DNA from: Struthidea cinerea
Lineage: Eukaryota; Chordata; Aves; Passeriformes; Corcoracidae
Assembly (NCBI GenBank): GCA_013397865.1
Contig: VZTI01005559.1
Location: 2,731,781 to 2,795,780 of the forward strand
Length of the DNA stretch: 64,000 nucleotides
Direction: 5' to 3'
In this document: positions 10,301 to 21,219 of the stretch, piece by piece
How the letters are laid out: the number at the start of each line of letters is the position of its first letter
Position numbering within the stretch: position 1 is the stretch's first letter
Program-made: the position numbers and the translations under genes
Notes under the pieces: model-generated
What the model was told of the DNA's origin: nothing
Databases searched by the model: none
What the model saw: only the letters and a program-made list of their open reading frames with translations

Positions 10301-13300
10301 TGTGTTTCTCCTTGTCCTTTTTTTTCTTACTTTTTTTTGACTTCTTCTTTTTCTTGATTTCCCGGTAGGAGTCATCTATCACCAGCTCTCCAGCCTCCAA
10401 CTCTCCACCAGAAGAAGAACCAGATTCTGGCGGCGCCTCCATACCTGAAACCTCGTACTCGCTTGCATGGCCCTCTGAATGAAGGGAGGTGTCAGCACCA
10501 AAACTCTCAGAAGGTGGGTGTGAGTCCGGAGGCGGTTTGTGCTTCTTTCGGGATGACTTCAGGAAACTCTGCAGATCGTGCCCCAGCAGGAATGAACCTT
10601 GCTCATCTCGAGCTGATTTCTTTGAAGATTTCTTTGCAGCTGCTGGTGCTGAAGAGTACGACAAAGAATCATCATCTGCTGCACTACTTTTCTCTTTTGG
10701 TGAAAGTATGAGCTTCATCTTCAAGCCATCAGGTTCACGAAGAGTAAGTGTCTCTGTGTTCACATAAAGAGGTTTCATTTTTTTAGATTTGTGGGAGCTG
10801 CTGTCATCCACTGAGTGCTCCCCACTGCTCCCACTCAGCTTCTTCTTGGGATGCTCCTTTCTGCTTTCAGAATGGCCAGAGGAAGAATGAGATGATTTGT
10901 CAGAGGTTCTCTTTGAAGACTTTGAGCTTGTGGCCAAAGGTGAAGTGATAGCCTTGAGTAAATCCATGGTTGTATCAGCTGAGGATGGGCTAGAAGCTGC
11001 TTTTTTCTTCTTCTTTGATGGTAGATCCAAAGGCGAGACACCTGCAAAAGATCAAGAGAAATGTACATTGAGATTTTTCCCTTAAAGACAGCAAAGAAAG
11101 GAAGTGAGAATCCTGTGAGCCTTACAACTACAGGTGACAGATTTACATCCTGGCTTAAACAGAACCACAGCCAGCTCAGCACAGCCTTACTGATACAATT
11201 CAGAGGCTGTGAGACCTGAGCTGGTCAAATAATTTAAGGAAGGCAGAGACAGTAGGAAAGTTCTTGAAGTTTTGTCAAACTCCATTCTACTGTGAAATAA
11301 CATATTTTGATGAAAATACATCTTACTGAAATTATATCTCAAGTGCAAGGTTTTCGTGCCATTTTTAGCCAAGGTGAGACCAATGAGTAGAAAATATGAG
11401 CTTGTTCATTCTGTAGACAGATTTTGATGAAAGATGAAATTTCAGCTTGGCTTTGTCCTTCTATTGGGCCAAAAAAAAATCCTAAAAGTGTTAAGCTTTT
11501 ATGAACCGAATTGTCATTTTCTGGCCAACTTATTAATTGTGAGAATAACTGAACAGAAAAGCATTTATTTTTCAACCTCAGACATGCTGTTCTTATAAAT
11601 TCAGAGAAAGTTATACTACCCGTAACTATAATTAGTTTGTAATGCAATAGGAAAAAAAGAAAAGCAAATGTCAAATGGGAAGGCACGGGTTAGAAAACTA
11701 CAACTTGTTAATGAAAAGGGGATGGAAGATCTCTACGCCCTAAAATGGCAATTTGTTAAGACAGACTCTGAAAATATAATTCCCTAATCTTCTGCTGTCT
11801 GGTGCTGATCAGTGTCAGGTTTCTGATTATTTATTCTAAGGCAGGTTGATGCACTCTCCTCCTATAAAATGCTAACCACAAAGCTTGCTGACACTGGTTT
11901 AAGAGCATCCTTTCCTTAAAGTCATGATTTGTTAGCCCCTCCCCCTGCTTGACTACTACCTTACCTCTGTAGCAGAACTCATCAGAGGAGTGCTTTCTCT
12001 TCTTTTTATGAGGTTCTGTCCCTGGAAAAAACTCACTGTCCTGGAATAAGAAGAAAAAAGTTGCTGACAAAAAGGAGGGAAATAATATGAGAGTCACATG
12101 GACTATTAACATAGATAAAAATTAGTAGGAGGTCTCTTGATACTACTGTAACATCAAGGAACCGTAGGTATGAACCAGGATCAACATTCTAGGTGCTAAA
12201 AGCAAACCTACTCTGTCCCCAAGAGCACAGTGTACGTATAAAGAAAGACAAAACACGTTACAGATAGGTGTGAGAATACAAAAAATGGTATTAGTCAGGA
12301 TTGGTTTCAGCACAACAGTCACCTAATCAACATCGAGCTTTCTGTAGGCACTGCAGCAAAACAGGGATCCAAGGAAACTGAAAGACAGATCTCTATAAGG
12401 AGGACCTCCAAGTGAGAGGAGCAATATAAAAGAAAACTTGAAAAAGCACATTTGGAAAGTGTTGAGATATGGGCAGTGAAAGCCATCAGATGGAGATCAG
12501 CTGATAAGGTGATAAAAGACAGACATCTACCTCTTAAGCAAGCTAAGAAATAACTTAAGATGCATAGACTGTCAAGCCTTGAAAACAAAGGCGAGCAGTA
12601 CTATGCTGAAAAAGAAGTAACAGGAGGTACAAAAAGGTGACAACTAGAATGATGGGCAAAAAATATGTCCTTAATATGCCATGTCACCTAATTATTATCT
12701 GTGTCTTGATCAATTTATGAGTCTGAAACTGAAGCTCCTTTAAAGAATTCCAACTGTGTGGTAGAAGATTTAAATTTTATACTAGAACTTGCTTTCCAGA
12801 TGAAAAAAACCCAAATCACTAGATATCCACCTCTGAGCTAATAGCAGAAATTTTATCTCAAAGAGGAAAGTTTTGAAGAAACTTAATTTGCCTCTATGGG
12901 ATTTCAAAAGTTAAGGCCCCAAAAATGTAAATAGGGCAAGTTCATTCCTCTCAAGAGCTATGGTTTCAGGCTGTCTGTAGAATCAGGAAGACAACAGTAC
13001 ATCAGTTAACATTCTATCCATCCTTTGCTGGCTATTTATACAACCATAAATGCTAATTTTTTTTTAATGTGTGTAAGAAGTTATTCACATATATAAGGCA
13101 TCTTACGATTTGCAAGGTTCTACATTAAGACTAGGGCAAAACTCCTACTAGCTTATTTTCTGAGGCCAGAAAAATCAGAATCAGGGATTGATCCCCTCCT
13201 TTTCCCCAGGAAAATTACTGAACAACACAGGACATGATTAGCTGCTCTTGCTGTCTTCTACATGCATTTCTAAGCAAAAATAATTTTAAAAAAGGACAAG

Positions 13301-14163
13301 AAACCCATTCCATTCCATTCCATTCCATTCCATTCCATTCCATTCCATTCCATTCCATTCCATCACTACTTTTATGCATATCCTTACACCTTGAACCTTT
13401 TCTCTGAGGGTTTCTACCTGAGTTGCTATCTCATCTTCCTCTTGCAGAAGATCCTTGTACGAGCGCTTTTTCTCTCGCTGTATCCTGCCAGGTGCCAGCC
13501 CGTCATCAACACTTCGGTGACTCTCTAGGAACTCTGTGATTTATGTGACATGGGAAAAAAGGAAGAAATGAAATACCGCATTAAGGAGTGATAGACAAGT
13601 GGCCCACACACAAAATAAGCTAACAGAGCACGCAGACACAGAGTGATGCACAAAACCCAATAAGCACAGAAGCTTGAAAGGTAACAGTCTGTACTGTCTG
13701 ACCAGAGGGATGGGGCTCGGTGCTCTAACACAGTCATTCCAGATTTAATTTCTAATGCTTGGATATTCCTTCCTAAAGACAAATGGACCTAGAAATGTTA
13801 CCAAGACTAAACGTATCATTATCCCTCATTCCCTGTCCCATTGACCTGGCGGGGAGAAGAAAGGCTGCAGTGGCAGAGTTCCCAGTCAGGGTGTCTACAT
13901 TGTGAAATACCACCCATTTCTCTCAAATTCTAATCCCAGTATTTTTTGTAAATCAGTGCAGGGCTTGGGATCCTCCAGCAACTTGGCCAAGTTAAATTTA
14001 AGGGCTCCACAGCACACTAGCTTCCTTTCCCACTCTGACTGCATGGCCTGGTAAGGGCTGCAAAGGGCACCCTTTTAATTAATTAATTTTTTTTTTTTTT
14101 TGTAAATCCCTCAGATTATGAAGCAGTCATACCTTCTTTCTTCTTGGCGCCATCATAAGCCAT
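4273..14163 (-). CDS. HMGXB4: HMGXB4, HMG-box domain containing 4 (ten coding exons, complete)
   Basis: The coding sequence joins complement exons 14163-14133, 13533-13388, 12040-11965, 11041-9900, 8707-8626, 8369-8305, 8008-7903, 7360-7191, 6023-5901 and 4317-4273. It totals 1,986 nt, or 661 residues plus a stop, and every intron is GT-AG with matching phase. The protein starts MAYDGAKKKE and ends NIAYIMPGL. It has a conserved block NTETLTLREPDGLKMKL near residues 180-196, a Lys-rich basic region at about 313-328, a Pro-rich stretch at about 357-371, a Glu/Lys/Arg tract at 398-463, an HMG box at about 466-529, and a conserved C-terminal region at about 575-661. The family is a nuclear DNA-binding protein. 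The human member has been reported as a negative regulator of Wnt signalling and as a chromatin-associated factor. The human protein is about 601 residues from memory, so this one is longer, essentially because of the charged tract. Identification is by remembered similarity across the whole length. Confidence 0.96.
5871..5900 (-). other. HMGXB4 introns (general note)
   Basis: The coding-region introns are 14,132-13,534, 13,387-12,041, 11,964-11,042, 9,899-8,708, 8,625-8,370, 8,304-8,009, 7,902-7,361, 7,190-6,024 and 5,900-4,318 (this entry marks the start of the last one). Intron 1, between the CpG island and about 14,238, is roughly 1.7-2.1 kb. Apart from the repeats listed separately I see no further gene in them. 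Confidence 0.7.
5901..6023 (-). CDS. HMGXB4: HMGXB4 coding exon 9
   Basis: The exon encodes 41 residues (607-647), beginning GMVAVSGSLSVLLDSIICAL and ending LNGCPKHVL. This is a hydrophobic, highly conserved C-terminal segment, probably for protein-protein contact, which is an inference. The acceptor is CACTACCAG and the donor is GTGAGT. Confidence 0.95.
7191..7360 (-). CDS. HMGXB4: HMGXB4 coding exon 8
   Basis: The exon encodes residues 550-606. It starts ASPTGVISPHKKSP and ends DVAAHLQLLGESLSLIGHRL followed by QETE. The second half is the strongly conserved C-terminal region of the family. The acceptor is GTGTTTCCAG and the donor is GTGAGT. Confidence 0.95.
7903..8008 (-). CDS. HMGXB4: HMGXB4 coding exon 7 (end of the HMG box)
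   Basis: The exon encodes IWKQKAQYLQHKQNKAEATT and then VKRKASSSDGAPKMK (residues 515-549) plus one base of the next codon. It supplies helix 3 of the HMG box and the basic tail after it. The acceptor is GTAACTACAG and the donor is GTAATT, a weaker site that lacks G at +5. Confidence 0.94.
8305..8369 (-). CDS. HMGXB4: HMGXB4 coding exon 6 (middle of the HMG box)
   Basis: The exon encodes FGELSKKLAEVWKQLPEKDK and a final Leu (residues 494-514), after completing Asp493 across the junction. AEVWKQLPEKDK carries the core Trp of the HMG fold and the turn between helices 2 and 3. The acceptor is TTTCTGCCAG and the donor is GTGAGT. Confidence 0.95.
8626..8707 (-). CDS. HMGXB4: HMGXB4 coding exon 5 (first part of the HMG box)
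   Basis: The exon encodes PKKKNMSAYQVFCKEYRTNI and then VSEHPGI (residues 466-492) plus one base of Asp493. This is helix 1 and the start of helix 2 of an HMG box, a DNA minor-groove binding and bending domain. The acceptor is TTTTGACTAG and the donor is GTAAGA. Confidence 0.95.
8805..8856 (+). repeat. 26-bp tandem duplication in HMGXB4 intron
   Basis: Two adjacent copies start TACTTAGATCAGGAACCTTA and differ at about two positions near their ends. The array is in the intron just upstream of coding exon 5 (minus strand) and probably arose as a recent local duplication. Confidence 0.9.
9900..11041 (-). CDS. HMGXB4: HMGXB4 coding exon 4 (large exon with charged repeat)
   Basis: The exon is 1,142 nt and encodes residues 85-465. 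In order these are a poly-Lys run, the conserved TMDLLKAITSPLA motif, the NTETLTLREPDGLKMKL block, Ser/Lys-rich DNA-binding-like sequence, GELEAGELVIDDSYREI, a long Lys-rich stretch, a Pro-rich stretch, and a terminal alternating Glu-Lys/Arg tract. The acceptor is TTTTGCAG. The donor, AAA|GTAAGG at 9,899, was chosen because RERDK then joins PKKKNMSAYQVF, matching the family exactly at this junction. Open reading continues past 9,900 to 9,774, but that part is intron. Confidence 0.95.
9904..10105 (+). repeat. 202-bp pure pyrimidine tract inside HMGXB4 exon 4
   Basis: The plus strand is C/T only for 202 bases, built from irregular TTTCTC and TTTCCT hexamers. The minus (coding) strand is all purine and encodes alternating Glu and Lys/Arg. 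Such homopurine-homopyrimidine tracts can form triplex (H-DNA) and change length easily. Confidence 0.95.
11965..12040 (-). CDS. HMGXB4: HMGXB4 coding exon 3
   Basis: The exon encodes DSEFFPGTEPHKKKRKHSSD and then EFCYR (residues 60-84) plus one base of codon 85. HKKKRKHSSD is a conserved basic motif of the family and a likely nuclear localisation signal. The acceptor is TTCTTATTCCAG and the donor is GTAAGG. Confidence 0.94.
13305..13363 (+). repeat. (CATTC)n microsatellite, (TGGAA)n in HMGXB4 sense
   Basis: There are about eleven and a half perfect copies of CATTC. The tract lies in the intron between HMGXB4 coding exons 2 and 3, and its near end is 24 nt from the exon 2 donor. In the transcript it reads (UGGAA)n. 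Confidence 0.97.
13388..13533 (-). CDS. HMGXB4: HMGXB4 coding exon 2
   Basis: The exon encodes residues 11-59, including the diagnostic stretch QREKKRSYKDLLQEEDEIA. The acceptor is ATCACAG. I chose the donor GTAAGG at 13,387 because it keeps phase 0 and gives the ten residues VETLREKVQG, the same count as the human protein has here from memory. A weaker donor (CAG|GTAGAA, after the codons for IATQ) would also stay in frame and drop these ten residues. Confidence 0.87.
14083..14102 (+). repeat. Poly(T) run
   Basis: A short TTAATTAA motif is followed by a T run. It lies about 30 nt inside the intron after HMGXB4 coding exon 1. In the sense transcript it is a poly(A) run. Confidence 0.8.
14133..14163 (-). 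CDS. HMGXB4: HMGXB4 coding exon 1 (start codon)
   Basis: This exon encodes MAYDGAKKKE plus the first base of the next codon. The start ATG sits in an excellent Kozak context (GACCACCATGG: A at -3, G at +4). The residues match the known vertebrate N-terminus MAYD...KKE, which fixes the start. The donor is GTATGA at 14132. The exon continues upstream as 5' UTR to about 14,224 or 14,238. Confidence 0.93.
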
Positions 14164-14238
14164 GGTGGTCCTGCAGGAGCCTGTGAATGAGTTGCCACGT
14201 CTGGGCTCCTTCCCCCGTTCCCATCTATAGGAAAAGGT
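14164..14238 (-). other. HMGXB4: HMGXB4 5' UTR part of exon 2, with upstream ORF
   Basis: Two acceptor sites can begin this exon. A CTATAG ends just before 14,224, and a stronger TTCTCAG behind a pyrimidine-rich run ends just before 14,238. Either choice includes an upstream ATG at 14,224-14,222. That ATG opens a 23-codon ORF whose TGA (14,155-14,153) lies inside the main coding start, so the two frames overlap. I could not place the acceptor without transcript data. Confidence 0.6.
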
Positions 14239-15919
14239 CTGAGAAACAGAGAATGAAAATAACCCTCCCATAAAGAAGAAGCACTGTGTAAATCGGGAAA
14301 CTTTCTCTGAACCAAAGAAGGATTCTCTGGAAGACAGTGGGAAAGGAAAGGAGTGGTCACTCTTCAGGCTTGACAGATTTGGGGCTTTTTTTAATCAAAA
14401 TGGACGTCGTATTATTTTAAAGATAGAAAATACCACCTCTTTCTTATAAAATATCTAAATCACGGAAGTAGTTTATTTACAAAAATAGAAAGAGGGTGAG
14501 AAGACAACTGAGTTTGATTTTATGACACACAAAACTGCACCCAAACTGTGTCAAAGCCATTTTTTGTCAGAAGCCACTGTAGCAAAGAGTGGGATGTTTG
14601 AAGAGATTTCAAACCCTTGAATCTCAGATGAAGTGAAGGAAAAGAAGGGACCAGGCAGCAAGAGTTAAATGACAAAAGAATTATTATTAATTTTTTTAAC
14701 TAGAGGACCACACATTTTGTATGAGAGGTGTGCAACCTTCTGATGTGTTTCCCAATGCTACCACTGCAGCCATTCTGAAAGCCAGTCTGGGAGAGAGGAG
14801 GGAAGAGAGCACTCCTTTTAGCTAGGCCGGCAGCAACCCAACCTCTGCCCCCCCAGGTTTCAGGCCTCCTCAAAATGAGCCACTGCTCCAGCTATGGGCA
14901 TACAGCAGGACAGTGCTGCTATGGGACAGCCACACTCTGGTTCTCTCAGAGCAAACAGCTTTTGTTCCTCAGCCAGTGACCAGTTTAGCAAGAAAAGATC
15001 GACCTTCTGCTCCTATGGGATTAAATCAATTGCCCCCAGCTGCCTTTGTGTGTGTTTGTGTGTATGTGCACATGTGTAAACATCCAGCCACAAAGACCAT
15101 GCAGCTTGCTCATCCTAGCTGTCATGGTAATCTTGCCACACTACATTGGAATACTTTGGGAGCAGGGAACTTGTGCTTGTACGTCCCCCACGCAACTCGA
15201 TTTTATGAACAACTGGCTGATGCTGACAATGTACAACATATTCATCCTATTGCGGCTACTTAAGTGATACAACAAACTCACAATTAAATCAAGCATGTGG
15301 GTACACAGGAGATGTTTCTGTTTAAATTCATAGGAATACATGTTATTTCTTCAGCTTTTGGGAAAACATCCACTGCAGAATGTCAAGTCAGTGTTCTGAC
15401 CGTTATACATTGCTGGTAGTAAACACAAGGATTCTACCTACACACAAGAGCACCGCATATGTACATTCAGCGAGCACTGCACTTTGCAATAAAAAAGAGC
15501 ATCTTGCCACTTTTGGGCTTGTGATCTTGAACCAGACCTTGTCAACATTTTGTGATGTTCCCTTGTCATACAGACTTCAGTGGGAAGACACACAATACCA
15601 GAGCATTGTGCTCAAGACGGTAAGGGCCTAATCCCGATGCTGCTCAGCAAAACAAAGCTGAAGACAGTCATTCATGGACTTGGAGAGTCTAAGATTTCTT
15701 TGTACCTACATGCATACCTTTCAAGCCTCTTTTAAAATCTTATCTACTTGGGAGGTACAAGGATTGGTAGATACTTCCCAAAGGCGCTCACAGCCCAGAC
15801 CTCCAATCCGGCAAATACAAAACATACCCTTAAGTACTCTCATCCTATAAACCTCAATGAGGCTCCCGTGCTTCACATTCCTGTGTTTCAGCAGCGATGG
15901 CACAGGCTCAGCGGGGAAG

Positions 15920-16790
15920 CTCTCCCTTCATGTCTCCCGTTCCTTAGCGCACACGCCTGCGGGTTCAAGGCCCAGCCTTGCTCTTCTGCAGCCCCGGGGC
16001 TCCGCACGGACCCCCGCTCCTCGGTCTCGCTGCCGACTGGCCGCGGGGGGTGGCTCCCTCGCCCCATGTCCCGCCGGCGCTCCCAGCCATAGCCGTGAGG
16101 GCAGACGGGACCGCCGGGAATTCCGCGCGCAGCCGAAGGCGCAAACGCCGGCACCGGCCCCTCCGCGGGCGCGGACCCGCGGCCGGCCCGTCCTGCGCAT
16201 GCGCCCCGACACCCCCCAGCGCCCGGGCCCCGCCGCCGCCTCCGTTCAAAGCGGGCTCATCCGCCCCACTCCCGCCCGCACGNNNNNNNNNNNNNNNNNN
16301 NNNNNNNNNNNNNNNNNNNNNNNNNNGGCCGCGGCCGCCTCACTCGACCCCGCCGCTTCCCGCCGCGCCGCCGCCCGCGGCCGCCATCTTGGACAGGCAG
16401 ACAAGGGACCCGCGCTAGCGCCGGCCAGCCGAGCGCCGAGCGCCTCCAACGCGGCAGCCGCGGGGCGGGGGGAGAGGGCGGGGCGGCGGCTTGCCGAGCG
16501 CGTCGATGGCCCGTGGCGGCGGCGCGGCAGCAGCGTGTTCCCGGAGCTGTGCGACACACGGGAGGGACACGGGCGGGGCACCTGTGCCCGGCCCCGGCTC
16601 TGACCCCGACCGCCACCAGTGGAGGGGTGCCCACCTTCCCCCTGGCTTGGCGCAGCCTCCTCGTCGCCTGTGCGGGTGCTGCGCGGCCCCGGCACAGCTT
16701 CCCCTCTCTTGTCGTCCCTGTCTGTACGAGACTGAGCTGGCCGCGTTGATTGCTGGCTGCTTGTTCCTACCGCGGTGGGTCAATGGGAAA
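15920..16790. promoter_or_regulatory. HMGXB4: CpG island, HMGXB4 promoter and first non-coding exon
   Basis: This is a very GC- and CpG-rich block with a 44-base assembly gap (16,283-16,326), just upstream of the HMGXB4 translated exons. On the minus strand it contains Sp1-type GC boxes (16,462-16,471 and 16,475-16,487) and a YY1-type AAGATGGCGG element at about 16,390-16,381. YY1 elements in this orientation commonly lie just downstream of start sites, so transcription probably starts near 16,390-16,450. A perfect 11-bp NRF1-like palindrome TGCGCATGCGC lies at 16,194-16,204. A possible exon 1 donor (GTGAGG) lies near 16,343, but its -1 base is A, so this is weak. Confidence 0.75.
16283..16326. 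other. Assembly gap (N run)
   Basis: 44 unknown bases lie within the HMGXB4 CpG island, close to the likely first exon. Confidence 1.
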
Positions 16791-19700
16791 GGGTGAAATC
16801 CTGTTATCAAACAGTTACAGAGCCAGCACTTCCATGAGATTAGTCACACAGCACGTGAATGGGCACATCTCCCTCAAGACTGTCTAAATCACCGAGGGCC
16901 TGAGTGGATGCACTGCACAGGTGGGGATTCGGGGCCAGTTGAGGCAGAGATAAGCACGACTGAACAGCGCACTCGGGACTGCTGCCCGTGAAGGCATCAC
17001 CCAACCCTCGCCCCATTCTGATCGAGTATCCAAAGGTGGCAATTGTCCAAAGAAAGGCAAATTGCCCCCAGCATCTTCTAAAGGGCTCATTCATTATTAC
17101 GAAGGCATCAAGACAGAGGTTAAAAAAAAGCTCAGGAAACAGCCAAGTCGGAAAAGAATCCCTTTTCCCACTAGGTTAGCCCTTCTTCACTCTGACCTGT
17201 TGGGAGGTTCAACAAACCTCATTTCACTGTTACCTTAAATCCCATAATCTCCACTGATGCACGAGTTGTCTATTTATTTAGATGCCGGCAGATAGCCCCG
17301 TGGCTCTTTGGCAAAGGCTGCTCACAGTCACATGCTGTCTGCAGACTACCGTTCGCAGCCATGCCTGAGGTTAAACCTGAGCCGTCGCAGACAGGCCATT
17401 CCCTAGCCCCTACAGATCTGCCTTCTGGTCCTGCTGATGCTTTTGTGTCCTGACAAATACAGAATGATGACAGTAATTATTTGCAGTGCAGTAAGGAGTT
17501 TGCCTAGAGGAGTTTGAAGAGAATAGAGGCCTACGCCTGCTATGCTGTGTAAAAGTGTAGTTTGATCCAAAGTGAGAGGTACAGCCTGTACACACAGATC
17601 ATTGTTTGCAAGTGCAGCAGCTGTAACACATCAGGGTAAAAACTAACCAGCCCCTAGGCTGAGCACAAAACCTGTGTGCATGTTCTCATGCATGTACACG
17701 TGTGCCTGCTGCTGGCGAAACTAAAATCGCTCCTTGCCCTCCAGGCCGTAACCCAGGGAGGAATCACCAAGGTGGACAAGTGCCTCTGCAAATTTATGAC
17801 CAGGATCTTGCCAGAGCTGAACCTGACATGACCTGCTCCTTTACTTGTGCTTGTTGGTGATGTTTCTAGAAGTTCCAGTGGTGGTTTCATACCCCAATGC
17901 ACAGCACAACAAAATCACTGTTCCTGTGTTTTTATAGTCTTCAGCTTTCTTGCTCGTATTACAGGCTGTACAAAAACATCTGTGGACGTAACAGAAACAT
18001 CAGTTAACTCCTGGGAGCACCTGGCCTATGGGTCAGGTGGAGGCAGAATGGGAGCAAGTCAGAAGAAGCCGTGAGCATGGTTGGGAGAGACTACGTGCAG
18101 CCCAAAGGAACAGGGATTCAGATTGCTTTGAAAATTGAGAGTTTAAATTAGGCTGGTATTTGATGATAGCAAGCATTTGGTAATGATAGCTAGTAAATGT
18201 GTTGGGATGGTATGTTTAATATTCTGCACCCTAGAAAGACAAAGCATTTGAGCTCCCCTGCAGTTTAATGTTTTTAGTGCTGGATGGCTCATAGGTATTA
18301 GATTGTGTCAGGGACTGTGTGTGGATGAGAGAGAATGAATTTGCAGGTGAATTTGCAAAAATGAGCATATAGCAGGATACTTGCACAAGCCACTGAAGCA
18401 CCAATCATTCAGACTTCCCCTGTTGAGATCCATCCAAGTTTCTTTCCTCCCACAGAACAAACATAATAGTAATAATAATAGGGATTGTAACAACAATAAC
18501 ATGTAGTCCCTTCTACTGCACTTTTCATTAGCGAAGAAATGTTCAGAAAAATTCATTTCAATCATTCACATTCTTCAGAGCTCATAAAGGGAACCAGCCA
18601 GCACAAAACATTGGCATTTATTGGGTGCTTTCAGGCAATTTAGCCTCTTTTCTAGAAAATCCAGGAATCTCTTTAGAGTATACACCTAAATTAAACAGGT
18701 CAGGTGGGGAAAATGTCAGAATGCTGATAGCAAATTTAAGAGAGTCACAACCCCTTCAAATCCTTAACACTTGACAGAATTGTTTCTCTATACTCTGGAA
18801 TATAAGAGGTTATAGCGAAGGAATCAGAAAATCAAACAGTCCCTATAGCTTTTAAGACCTGAAGTGCAGCTTCAGTCAGTCAGTCTTCAGTCTGTTGTGA
18901 GAATATTGCTTATTCCTCTTGCTCAGAGCATCTTGCATTCTTTTTCCTACATCCCTGGGTGACAAACTGCAAAAGGGTACATGGTATGTTCCCTCAGGTG
19001 TCCTCTTGGCTGTGAGATACATATTGTGTAAAATGCTCTTGGCAGTGCAGAACATTTTAGGATGTGTGTATAGTTCCCTATGCTTAATGCAAGATTAGTT
19101 ATGTGCGAAGGGCTTACTGCCCATGAAGCCACCCAATCTGGTCTTGTTTTCCCCACTTTATTTCCACCATGCAGCCTTGTCTGCTTATTTTCTCGTGACT
19201 GAACAACAGTCCAATCTTCTAGATTTAGTAGCCCTCTTTTGTTTCATTGGGTTTTAGTACTTTGTTCTGTGGTGTCTCAAGTGCAATGAATGTAAAAAGA
19301 ATAAATAATAACATGAGCACAAGCTTACAACCAAGTTATGTACTGAATTAAATTCAGCACTCAGAACTGTGTGAACAATTATCAATTTTACCTGTCACAG
19401 TTTTGCAACTCATAAATCTCTTTTCACTCCTGTTCCAGTTTCTCATATTTTTTCCCTAGATTCCAGGATGATTAGGTATTAAATGGAATGGGACCTGGTT
19501 TAAAACCTCTGCTCTCCACCTATCCAAGAAAAGCAGCACACAGACAGTGCTACTCTTGTAGCACTTGTTAGTCTTGTTGTTTGTTTTGCACAGACAGTGT
19601 TACTCTTCTCCCTGCGCATTACAAGACTTGTGTGTTACTAGCTTCCGAGCTGCCCTTAAAAAGGAACGTGGAGGAAGTGATGTCACAGTGACTTTAGGTG

Positions 19701-21219
19701 TAATGAACCTTGCTTGCTTGCTTGCCAATTGCCTCACCCATATAATTTCCTTAGTCTTATTGATAAACAATGCTGGTGACTCCTCTTTGGATACAAGGAC
19801 TTGCTTCCTTAGAGAATCAAAACTTCAAAAGATTTGTTATGTGCGTTGTTTAGGTGTTGGTGCTTTAGTTAAATTACTTCCCATTTGTCTTTGCTTTTTT
19901 GCAGGATGCATTCATTTTCATGCCTCTTCATCTTTCAGTACAGTCATTAATGAAACCACAGAGGTGTGTGCATTCATTTGTAATGTCAATACAGCAGCCT
20001 GAATGTTCCCTGGAGCCTACAGCATCGTCGCAGCGGGGATGCACCTCCCCCTGCTCCTCATGCTGTGCCCTCTGTATTCATGCTGAGAGAGCTCAGGTGA
20101 GATGGGAGGTCAGCGTCCATCTGGTAGGGAAGAAGTACAGTGAATTACAGTAGAATTTGTGGGGTCTGGAGGGGAAGAGCCTGCTCCTGGATGCGGTTAA
20201 GCAAAGGGAAAAGGACTATATTGGGGTGATACACATAAAGGAAAGGCTAAATGCAGGCAATCAGTCAGCATTGAATTTGCCTCTTTTCGCTGATTTTGCT
20301 GTCTCCCTTCTCACCACATGCCAGGGAGGTAGAATTGGTTTAATTGGAGTTTCGTTGAGCCATGCAAGACCTATTGCATTGCTTTCAGCACCGAGGTCTC
20401 CCTCGATGCCTGCTCCCTGGAGACCTTGCTGGTGTCGGCTTACAACCCTGGTCCCATGAAACGTCAGGCATTCAGCTCTATCTGTATTCTTGATTTGCAT
20501 TTTCCTTTTTTTTCCTTGAATCTGCTAACTTGTTTAAATTCCTCTTCTCATACCTTGTTTCCATTATAGCCCTCTTATGTGCAGGTCAGACGGACCTGCT
20601 CTTCTTTTTTTAGATGTCTGTCCTGTATTGGGTAGCTGAAATTACCATTTTACTAATATTTCTCTCCAGATAATGTAGATGGGTCATGGCTATTTCTGTG
20701 GACCAAGCCTGCATATTGCCTCTGCTTCTGGCTACAGATGCCATTGCTGGAGATCAGAACTTTTGGGAAGAGCAGGAGATTTCACTGTTCCCTGAACAGC
20801 TAGAAAGTGGCAGTGGAGTTTGCAGAGGCTGGCAACGGGACAGTGCTGCCTGCAAAATTCTTGAGATGCCAGCTGGGGTAATGCCAGCCTTGTGACTGTG
20901 GTGTGCCATGGTCTATGGAGCTGCTGCAAAAATACAGGCAAGAGGTGACATGTGGAAAGGGCTCCAGACTCACCAAGGTTGGAGTCACAGTAAAGGCAAG
21001 GAGATGTACTGATGTGATGAGTAGGTGAGGAATAACAAACAGTTATGCATTGCAGAGTGGTGTGCCTTGGGAGAAGTTGGTGGTGTTGCAGGACATTTTA
21101 TGTGTTTTCCATAACAGGTAATTTTCAGTGCTTTCAGGGTCACTGGATAGGACGACATGATCTGGGTCATCAAGTGCTGTTCTCTGCTATTGTAGGCCCC
21201 CTGTCATTGAATCCCTATT
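16791..21219. other. Intergenic, no gene recognised
   Basis: Unique-looking sequence upstream of HMGXB4. All open frames are short and lack family features or splice context. No tRNA, rRNA or recognisable mobile element was seen. Confidence 0.5.

Noticed and set aside
15857..16810. Several 90-250 codon frames on both strands in the HMGXB4 CpG island
   Set aside because: High GC makes stops rare, some cross the N gap, and none has a family feature. The region is promoter and 5' UTR.
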